DNA from: Pseudomonas mediterranea CFBP 5447
Lineage (GTDB): Bacteria; Pseudomonadota; Gammaproteobacteria; Pseudomonadales; Pseudomonadaceae
Reading direction: 5' to 3'
Assembly (NCBI RefSeq): GCF_000774145.1
Contig: NZ_KN322984.1
Location: 45,380-109,379, forward strand
DNA length: 64,000 nucleotides
Position numbers and translations under genes: made by a program. The notes under the pieces were generated by a model. That model worked only from the letters and a program-made list of their open reading frames with translations, searched no databases and was not told where the DNA came from. Below, piece after piece: positions 58,104 through 64,000 of this stretch (its first letter is position 1; the number at the start of each line of letters is the position of its first letter).

Positions 58104-58433
58104 TCAGCCCTCCACTACCAACTGCCGCATTGCCACGATTTCCGGCAGGTCGCTGCGCGCCATGTACACCCGCAGAGGTTCGGTGAGGTTGAGGCGATCA
58201 TCGATGTTCTGGTCCAGCAGCAGTTGGATCCGCTCGCGCTTGAGGGTCATGGTGCTGTCCGTGGCAGCAACCCAGACGAATTCGCAAGTGGGGATGATGC
58301 CGTCGTCAGCCACGTCCATGCCGAAGGCGTCTTCGCTGAAGCGCACGATGTATTGGCCGGTCTTGCGGTTCAGGCCGACAAAGCCCTTGAGTTGGTCGGC
58401 GGCCTGGCAGATGAAGGTTGAAGTGGTGCGCAT
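58104..58433 (-). CDS. Hypothetical protein, about 109 aa
   Basis: No family recognised. The protein starts MRTTSTFICQAADQLKGFVGLNRKTGQYIVRFSEDAFGMDVADDG and has a mixed beta-rich part followed by a charged helix (LKRERIQLLLDQNIDDRLN). The ATG at 58431-58433 has a GAGG ribosome site at about 8 nt; upstream ATGs give a low-quality extension. Confidence 0.7.
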   Translation of the reverse strand: MRTTSTFICQAADQLKGFVGLNRKTGQYIVRFSEDAFGMDVADDGIIPTCEFVWVAATDSTMTLKRERIQLLLDQNIDDRLNLTEPLRVYMARSDLPEIVAMRQLVVEG

Positions 58434-58674
58434 GGTAAACCTCATGGATGCGTCCCGCAGGACGTCTGATCGATGGTTTACACGCAGGGCAGGCGACTGT
58501 TGCTTCAGGTTTCCCTCTGCCGGGGAAACTGCTGCGGCCAAGGGTACTGCAAACCTGCCTGCAAAGGCGTGGGAAAAATCTGTTTCCCGGAGGTTTATGT
58601 GAGTTTGGCGATAGCGCTCAGAGCGTTCAGTTGTTAAAAGATAGGTTTTGCACAACGACGAAAGGATCTCGAGC

Positions 58675-59802
58675 ATGCCCGTCACCTTTACCCGTAGCGT
58701 GTTGATGTTGAGCCTGTTGCTCGGCTTCGGTCAGACACAGGCCGCCGAGGCGCCGAACCCCAAGGCCTTGGCCACCCGCCAGGGTATCCCCCACCCGGCG
58801 GTAATCGCCCACCGTGGTGCCTCGTTCGATGCACCGGAATCCACCGCCGCCTCCTACAAGCTGGCCCGCGACCTCGGCGCCGATTACCTGGAACTGGACC
58901 TGCAACGCAGCAAGGACGGCGTGCTGTTCGTCCTGCACGATGACAGCCTGCTGCGCACCACGGACGTTGCGGCCAAGTTCCCCGAGCGCAAGGACAGCAG
59001 CGCCAACGCCTTCACCATGGCCGAGCTCAAGACCCTCGATGCTGGCAGCTGGTTCAACACTGCCTACCCGGACCGCGCGCGTCCCGGGTTCGCGGGGCTG
59101 AAGATCCTGACCCTCGATGAAGTCATCGACATCGCCGAGGGCAATCCGCAGCACAAACCGGGGCTGTACATCGAAACCAAGGAGCCGAAGCTGTTCCCCG
59201 GTATCGAACGCGACCTGAAGGATAAACTGCAGGATCGCGGCTGGCTGAGTCCGGCCGGGTCCAAGTTGGCCAAAAGCGCTACCGGCGTAGGCCAGGGCAA
59301 AGGCAAAGTGGTGTTGCAGACCTTCGAAAAGAGCAGTCTCGAACTGCTGCACAAGGAAATGCCGAAGGTACCGAAGGTCCTGTTGCTGTGGGTGGGTGAA
59401 GGCAACATCGAGCCCAAGTCCAAGGTGACATTTGCCGAGTCCGGTGAAACCGACAAGGCCGCCTACTACGCCAAGCAGCAACCCAAGGACCGCGCCGAGT
59501 TCGAGAAATGGGTCCAGTACGCCAAGGCCCAGGGCGCCATCGGCACCGGACCGTCAGCCGCACTGACCCATGGCGGTAGCCAGAGCTATGCGGATCTGGT
59601 GCAGCCTTGGATGAACCAGTACACCCACGATCAGGGTTTGCTGGTGCATGTCTACACTGTGGATGAGCCGGTGGACTTCAAGAAAGTGATGGAGGCCGGC
59701 GTGGATGGCATTTTCACCAACCGGGCCAGTGAATTGCTCAAGTACTTCAAGCGTCCCGAAACAGGCAGTGTGACGCAGTTGCTGGAAAAGAACGGTTATT
59801 GA
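58675..59802 (+). CDS. glpQ: Periplasmic glycerophosphodiester phosphodiesterase GlpQ
   Basis: Splits glycerophosphodiesters into glycerol-3-phosphate and an alcohol. The 375-aa protein has a signal peptide (MPVTFTRSVLMLSLLLGFGQTQAA, cut after about A24), the catalytic AHRGASFDAPESTAASYKLAR, ELDLQRSKDGVLFVLHDDSL and a C-terminal DGIFTNRASEL, as in the family. AAGGA lies 9 nt before the ATG at 58675. Confidence 0.95.
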   Translation: MPVTFTRSVLMLSLLLGFGQTQAAEAPNPKALATRQGIPHPAVIAHRGASFDAPESTAASYKLARDLGADYLELDLQRSKDGVLFVLHDDSLLRTTDVAAKFPERKDSSANAFTMAELKTLDAGSWFNTAYPDRARPGFAGLKILTLDEVIDIAEGNPQHKPGLYIETKEPKLFPGIERDLKDKLQDRGWLSPAGSKLAKSATGVGQGKGKVVLQTFEKSSLELLHKEMPKVPKVLLLWVGEGNIEPKSKVTFAESGETDKAAYYAKQQPKDRAEFEKWVQYAKAQGAIGTGPSAALTHGGSQSYADLVQPWMNQYTHDQGLLVHVYTVDEPVDFKKVMEAGVDGIFTNRASELLKYFKRPETGSVTQLLEKNGY

Positions 59803-59807
59803 TCAAC

Positions 59808-59895
59808 TGTGGGAGCAACGCTTGCTCGCGACGAACGATAATGCGGTTGTACTGAAACCGCACTGCCCACATCGCGAGCAAGCTTTGCTCCCACA
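59808..59895. repeat. Variant REP doublet
   Basis: Inverted pair of a diverged subtype, TGTGGGAGCAACGCTTGCTCGCGA and TCGCGAGCAAGCTTTGCTCCCACA, beginning 6 bp after the glpQ stop. Confidence 0.85.
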
Positions 59896-60028
59896 GACTT
59901 TCCACAGTTCTTGTCCCAACAAACCTTACTTCAGCAGTCCCGCGCAAAGGTTTTTTCGAATTAAGGGTGAATTAAGTTGCCACAGTTAATCTGATCCCAC
60001 TTAAACGACACACCCAAGGAAAGACCTT

Positions 60029-60340
60029 ATGAAAACTTTGACTGCCCTGTTCACCGCCGCTGCCCTGACCCTGACTGCTGGCCTGGCCCAAGCGGATAAT
60101 GATGTTCGGCCTGACCAGGTTCCTCAGCTGGTCAAGGAAGGCAAGATCAAGCCGGACCAAGAGCTGAAGCAAATCGTCGAGAAGTTGCACCCAGGAGCAA
60201 CCGTCGGCCTCGCTGATCTGGAACAGCGCTTTAATGGTTACGAATATGAAGTTGAAGTACGTTATCCCGACGGCAGAAAGTTTGACGTTGAACTCGACGC
60301 AGCCACCGGCAAAGTCCTGAAAAACGAAGTGGATGACTGA
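60029..60340 (+). CDS. PepSY-domain secreted protein
   Basis: The 103-aa protein has a signal peptide (KTLTALFTAAALTLTAGLAQA, cut after about residue 22) and a PepSY domain (GLADLEQRFNGYEYEVEVRYPDGRKFDVELDAATGKVLKNEVDD). PepSY proteins may bind or inhibit peptidases in the periplasm; the target is unknown. Confidence 0.88.
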   Translation: MKTLTALFTAAALTLTAGLAQADNDVRPDQVPQLVKEGKIKPDQELKQIVEKLHPGATVGLADLEQRFNGYEYEVEVRYPDGRKFDVELDAATGKVLKNEVDD

Positions 60341-60348
60341 TAAAAAAG

Positions 60349-60379
60349 AGCCGCGCAACCCTCAGGTTGCGCGGTTTTT
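60349..60379 (+). terminator. Rho-independent terminator of the PepSY gene
   Basis: Stem CCGCGCAACC with GGTTGCGCGG around a CTCA loop, followed by T5. Confidence 0.92.
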
Positions 60380-60500
60380 ATTGTGCTTATAAAAAGGCCC
60401 CCGCATCACGCAACTGTCACAAAACCATCAAGATTCCTTGCCATGATCTCGCCCAAGTGAACCTGTAGCCACCACAGGCACTTCCCGCCAGCGAGACTTC

Positions 60501-61523
60501 ATGAATCACAGCATCGACCAAAGTCACCGCGACCCGGACCTGTTCGGCCTGCTCTACGGGTTTCGTTTCCGTCCCGGCGAGCGCGGACGGGAAATCGATT
60601 CGGCCCAGGCCCTGCAAAGCCTGCAACAACCACAAGACAACGATGAATTCCTCTGGCTGCACCTGAACCTGGCTCACGCCGCCTGCGAGCGCAGGATGAA
60701 AAGTCAGCTGGCCTTGCCCCAGGAGTTTTTCGAAGCCTTGCACGAAGGTTCGCGTTCGACCCGCATCGAGCATGTGGACTCGGCGCTGCTGGCCGTGGTG
60801 AACGACGTCGTGTTCAACCTCAATAATATGATCTCCTCGGACGTCTCGACCTTGTGGGTCTGCGTCCACAGCCGACTGATTGTCAGCGCACGGCTACACC
60901 CCTTGCACTCGGTCGACAAGCTGCGCTCATCGGTCAAGGCCGGCGAATGCTTTCGCTCGCCATTGGAATTGCTCGTCCATCTGCTGCGCGACCAGGGCGA
61001 AGTGCTGACCCAGATCGTGCGCAAGACCAGCCTCAGCGTCGACCAGATCGAAGACCAGTTGCTCTCCTCGCGCCTGTCCACCAACCGCGCCGAGCTGGGC
61101 GCCCAACGCCGGGTACTGGTGCGCCTGCAACGCCTGCTGGCGCTGGAGCCGGGCTCGTTGCTGCGCCTGCTCAACCGGCCGCCACAGTGGCTGCAGAAAG
61201 AAGACGTCAAGGAGCTGCGCAAATCCACCGAAGAGTTCGCGCTGATCATCAACGACCTCACCGCGCTGGGCGAACGGATCAAGCTGTTGCAGGAAGAAAT
61301 CGCCGCCAACCTCAATGAACAGACCAACCGCACCTTGTTCACCCTGACGATGGTCACGGTACTGGCCTTGCCTATCAACATCATCGCCGGTTTCTTTGGC
61401 ATGAACGTCGGCGGCGTGCCGCTCGCCAGTGATCCCGAGGGCTTCTGGATTCTTGTGGCGCTGGTGGCGACCTTTACGCTGATCGCCGGACGCTGGGCAT
61501 TTCGCAAGCAAAAAGACCATTGA
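60501..61523 (+). CDS. zntB: ZntB-like zinc transporter, CorA family
   Basis: Inner-membrane metal transporter. The 340-aa protein has a large cytoplasmic N-terminal domain and two C-terminal membrane segments. The GMN motif (IAGFFGMNVGGVPLASD) reads GMNVGG.P, as in ZntB rather than CorA. Zinc transport is thus likely; direction is uncertain. Alone in its unit. Confidence 0.9.
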   Translation: MNHSIDQSHRDPDLFGLLYGFRFRPGERGREIDSAQALQSLQQPQDNDEFLWLHLNLAHAACERRMKSQLALPQEFFEALHEGSRSTRIEHVDSALLAVVNDVVFNLNNMISSDVSTLWVCVHSRLIVSARLHPLHSVDKLRSSVKAGECFRSPLELLVHLLRDQGEVLTQIVRKTSLSVDQIEDQLLSSRLSTNRAELGAQRRVLVRLQRLLALEPGSLLRLLNRPPQWLQKEDVKELRKSTEEFALIINDLTALGERIKLLQEEIAANLNEQTNRTLFTLTMVTVLALPINIIAGFFGMNVGGVPLASDPEGFWILVALVATFTLIAGRWAFRKQKDH

Positions 61524-61665
61524 GACTGACCTGTCTAGACAATCCCATTTGTCGGTGCACCGGGATTTAAAAGTCTTTTTGTCATCTCTCCTGGGGTATC
61601 CTGCCCGGGCTTTATGAAAGCGAGGATCTACCAGATCTACCAACAGACTTTGCGAGGAGCGCGAT

Positions 61666-61809
61666 ATGCACGAGATTCCTAATCTCCCCTTCCCAAGCCT
61701 GCACGACACTGAGCAGACGACCACGCTACAGGCCGGAGGGCAACCAGACGCCCGGCAACCCGAGCCCAAAGAAGCCACTGAACGCCGCCAGGCCGACAGC
61801 GAAGACTGA
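61666..61809 (+). CDS. Small 47-aa protein, unknown
   Basis: MHEIPNLPFPSLHDTEQT..., ending ERRQADSED. The reading frame has a strong ribosome site GAGGAG 8 nt before the ATG, with Pro/Glu/Gln rich hydrophilic sequence, probably disordered. Short but credible from the start signal; no homology is known to me. Confidence 0.55.
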   Translation: MHEIPNLPFPSLHDTEQTTTLQAGGQPDARQPEPKEATERRQADSED

Positions 61810-61843
61810 TCCACTCGCACCACCAGACCGTGTGGAAAGCGCA

Positions 61844-61983
61844 GGCTCTGGACGAAAAGCCTTGATACTCGTTCATGCTGCGTTGAAAACAGCCTCGGAA
61901 TGCTCATGTACTCCAGTACACTGCGCTTCCTCGGCTGTTTTCGCCTTGCCTGACCTTCGTCTCAAGACTTTTCGTACAGAGCC
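61844..61983. repeat. Long imperfect inverted repeat
   Basis: Arms of about 65-70 nt: GGCTCTG-GACGAAAAG... on the left and ...CTTTTCGTACAGAGCC on the right, with GAAAACAGCC/GGCTGTTTTC inside and GTACTCCAGTACAC near the centre. This could fold into one 140-nt stem. Similar elements are scattered in P. fluorescens genomes; copy number here is one. Confidence 0.7.
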
Positions 61984-62025
61984 TAAGATGCGCTTTCCCC
62001 ACTGCCTGAACCTCGAGCCCCTACC

Positions 62026-62220
62026 ATGACCGATGACACCTCCCCCTTCAGCGAGGCCCAAGCCAATGTGCTGATCGGCACCACTGAAAAAATGGTCGAG
62101 ATCTGGATGCGCCTTTCGCCAGAGAAACAAGCCACGCTGCTGGCCCGTTTCGGCACCGAGGAAAATGCCCTCGCCGCGCTGGTCACCACACACTTGGTCG
62201 CCGGGCAAAACGACGGCTGA
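62026..62220 (+). CDS. Small protein, 64 aa, unknown
   Basis: MTDDTSPFSEAQANVLIGTT...IWMRLSPEKQATLLARFGTEENALAALVTTHLVAG. Predicted helical and soluble; composition is like its neighbours. Its start is 42 bp after the inverted repeat; no clear ribosome site. Confidence 0.6.
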   Translation: MTDDTSPFSEAQANVLIGTTEKMVEIWMRLSPEKQATLLARFGTEENALAALVTTHLVAGQNDG

Positions 62221-62313
62221 CGGGCAAATAGTTTTACTTTCCCACGCCTCATTTCTACGCGCGCCGTTATCATAAGCAGCCTATCTATCCAGCTGCTCCG
62301 TGGACCTTTTCCC

Positions 62314-63513
62314 ATGTCAGATTCCCAGCGCCCCTTGGCGGTCACGCTGCAAGTCGTATCCATCGTCCTCTTCACCTTCATCGGCTATTTGAATATCGGC
62401 ATTCCCCTGGCCGTGCTGCCCGGGTTCGTCCATGGCGAATTGGGTTTTGGCGCCGTGATCGCCGGGCTGGTGATCAGCGTCCAGTACCTGGCCACCCTTC
62501 TCAGCCGCCCTTACGCAGGCAAGATCATCGACAACCTGGGCAGCAAGCGCGCCGTCATCTTCGGCCTCGCCGGGTGTGGGTTGAGCGGCGTGTTCATGCT
62601 CGCGTCCGCCTGGACCCATGACCTGCCGACCCTGAGCCTGATCAGCCTGCTGATCGGGCGCCTGGTGCTGGGCAGCGCGGAAAGCCTGGTGGGCTCAGGC
62701 TCGATTGGCTGGGGCATCGGCCGGGTCGGCGCCGCGAATACGGCCAAGGTGATTTCCTGGAACGGCATCGCCAGTTACGGCGCGCTGGCGATTGGCGCGC
62801 CGCTGGGGGTGTGGCTGGTCAAGTCCCTGGGGCTGTGGAGCATGGGCGTCAGCATCATCCTGCTGGCCGTGCTGGGGGTGGCGCTGGCCTGGCCGAAAAC
62901 CGCCGCGCCCGTGGTTGCCGGCGAACGTCTACCGTTCATGCATGTACTGGGGCGCGTCCTGCCCCATGGCAGCGGCCTGGCCCTGGGTTCCATCGGTTTC
63001 GGCACCATCGCCACGTTCATTACTTTGTACTACGCGACCCAACATTGGGACAACGCGGTGCTGTGCCTGAGCCTGTTCGGTGCCTGTTTCATCGGGGCAC
63101 GCCTACTGTTCGGCAATCTGATCAACCGCCTGGGAGGCTTTCGGGTAGCGATTGCCTGCCTGTCAGTGGAAACCCTTGGCTTGTTGCTCCTATGGCTGGC
63201 ACCCGATGCGCAGTGGGCACTGGCGGGTGCGGCGTTGAGTGGCTTCGGTTTTTCGCTGGTATTTCCGGCACTGGGTGTCGAGGCCGTCAACCTGGTACCG
63301 GCATCCAGCCGTGGGGCGGCGGTGGGCGCTTATTCGCTGTTCATTGATTTGTCGCTGGGGATCACCGGACCATTGGCCGGCGCGATTGCGGCAGGGTTTG
63401 GCTTTGCCTCGATCTTCCTGTTCGCGGCCTTGGCAGCGCTCGGCGGCCTGGCGTTGAGCATCTACCTCTACCGGCAGGCGCCGAGGTATCGCGAGGAACG
63501 GGATAGAAGCTAG
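62314..63513 (+). CDS. MFS transporter, YhhS-like
   Basis: Twelve-segment MFS carrier of 399 aa. It has [23 protein letters not shown] at the start, the loop [20 protein letters not shown] (GxxxDxxGxRxV-like) and a mid-region loop of about 25 residues. It resembles the YhhS/YfcJ group, which have been linked to arabinose export; substrate here unknown. Its last 4 bp overlap the convergent arfB stop. Confidence 0.85.
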   Translation: MSDSQRPLAVTLQVVSIVLFTFIGYLNIGIPLAVLPGFVHGELGFGAVIAGLVISVQYLATLLSRPYAGKIIDNLGSKRAVIFGLAGCGLSGVFMLASAWTHDLPTLSLISLLIGRLVLGSAESLVGSGSIGWGIGRVGAANTAKVISWNGIASYGALAIGAPLGVWLVKSLGLWSMGVSIILLAVLGVALAWPKTAAPVVAGERLPFMHVLGRVLPHGSGLALGSIGFGTIATFITLYYATQHWDNAVLCLSLFGACFIGARLLFGNLINRLGGFRVAIACLSVETLGLLLLWLAPDAQWALAGAALSGFGFSLVFPALGVEAVNLVPASSRGAAVGAYSLFIDLSLGITGPLAGAIAAGFGFASIFLFAALAALGGLALSIYLYRQAPRYREERDRS

Positions 63514-63923
63514 AAATCCACCTTGCCACGGCCGGCCTTGATCGAGCCACGCTTGCTCTTGGATTCGAGGCGACGCGTCTTCGAACCCAGGGTCGGTTTG
63601 GTCGGGCGGCGCTTTTTCTCGACCTTGGTGGCACTGAGGATCAGCTCGGCCAGGCGCTCCAGTGCATCGGCCCGGTTCTGTTCCTGTGTCCGGTACTGCT
63701 GGGCCTTGATGATCAACACGCCGTCGCTGGTGATGCGGCTGTCACGCAGGGCCAGCAGCCGCTCCTTGTAGAACTCGGGCAGCGACGAAGCAGGGATGTC
63801 GAAGCGCAGGTGCACGGCGCTGGAGACCTTGTTGACGTTCTGCCCCCCGGCGCCCTGGGCGCGGATGGCCGTCAGCTCGATCTCGGCATCGGGAATGTGC
63901 ACGTTGTTGGAAATCGCCAGCAT
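63510..63923 (-). CDS. arfB: ArfB (YaeJ), rescue peptidyl-tRNA hydrolase
   Basis: Frees ribosomes stalled at the end of broken mRNAs. The 137-aa protein has the GGQ motif ([13 protein letters not shown], residues 26-28) and the basic C-terminal tail that enters the empty mRNA channel ([35 protein letters not shown]). Normal size. Confidence 0.96.
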   Translation of the reverse strand: MLAISNNVHIPDAEIELTAIRAQGAGGQNVNKVSSAVHLRFDIPASSLPEFYKERLLALRDSRITSDGVLIIKAQQYRTQEQNRADALERLAELILSATKVEKKRRPTKPTLGSKTRRLESKSKRGSIKAGRGKVDF

Positions 63924-63984
63924 GGAAAGCGTCCGGTATCAGGCCCCACAGGATACCCCGAATCCCACAGGTAACGCTTAACCC

Positions 63985-64000
63985 TGTGGGAGCGAGCCTG
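63985..64000 (+). repeat. REP sequence cut by the window edge
   Basis: The last 16 bases, TGTGGGAGCGAGCCTG, are the left half of the REP palindrome seen elsewhere. Confidence 0.75.

Overview
The window is ordinary chromosome of a fluorescent-group Pseudomonas, with high GC and dense genes. The evidence is the gene content (alaS-lysC-rsmA-tRNA-Ser, AmrZ, ArgR with aot/aru arginine genes, flgAMN-flgZ) and the many TGTGGGAGCGAGC...GCTCGCGAT palindromes typical of the P. fluorescens lineage. I see no prophage, insertion sequence, CRISPR array or replication origin.

Layout: 1-6.1 kb is a flagellar and chemotaxis block. flgB-flgC-flgD leave on the minus strand behind a sigma-54 promoter. cheV-cheR follow on the minus strand, and divergent flgA, flgM-flgN and flgZ run on the plus strand with sigma-54 and sigma-28 (FliA) promoter matches. 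6.2-11.5 kb holds an MFS transporter, a glutamine-synthetase-like gamma-glutamylpolyamine synthetase and an overlapping pair of a TPR response regulator and a sensorless histidine kinase. 11.8-22.8 kb is the most accessory-looking stretch. A LysR gene diverges from a tight operon (alpha-oxoamine synthase-like PLP enzyme, Fe/2-oxoglutarate dioxygenase, D-2-hydroxyacid dehydrogenase, DoxX membrane protein, UbiD decarboxylase, UbiX flavin prenyltransferase). A 14-TM type exporter, a second LysR, a glutathione transferase, a RidA protein and an NTF2-like protein follow. I do not know the product; this is the best candidate for an undescribed pathway.

23-33.4 kb is core: tRNA-Arg(CCT), amrZ, mgtE, tRNA-Arg(ACG), tRNA-Ser(GCT), rsmA, lysC (with a probable internal start for a beta subunit), alaS, ltaE, and an FMN riboswitch ahead of a type II lumazine synthase. 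33.5-45.9 kb is an arginine regulon: the arginine succinyltransferase catabolic genes (aruC-aruF-astA-astD-astB-small ORF-astE), the regulator argR, and the aotJ-Q-M-P importer. ArgR half-site matches lie upstream of aruC and aotJ, so uptake, sensing and breakdown of arginine/ornithine sit together.

46.6-64 kb is mixed: acsA, a DUF2790 protein, nrdB without an adjacent nrdA, an unknown protein with a possible zinc-binding N-terminus, a LexA-box XRE regulator beside two unknown small genes, a metallo-beta-lactamase-fold hydrolase with a divergent TetR and a palindromic operator, a LysR-controlled amidotransferase-like/ABM pair, glpQ, a PepSY protein, zntB, two very small conserved-looking genes, a long imperfect inverted repeat, an MFS transporter and arfB.
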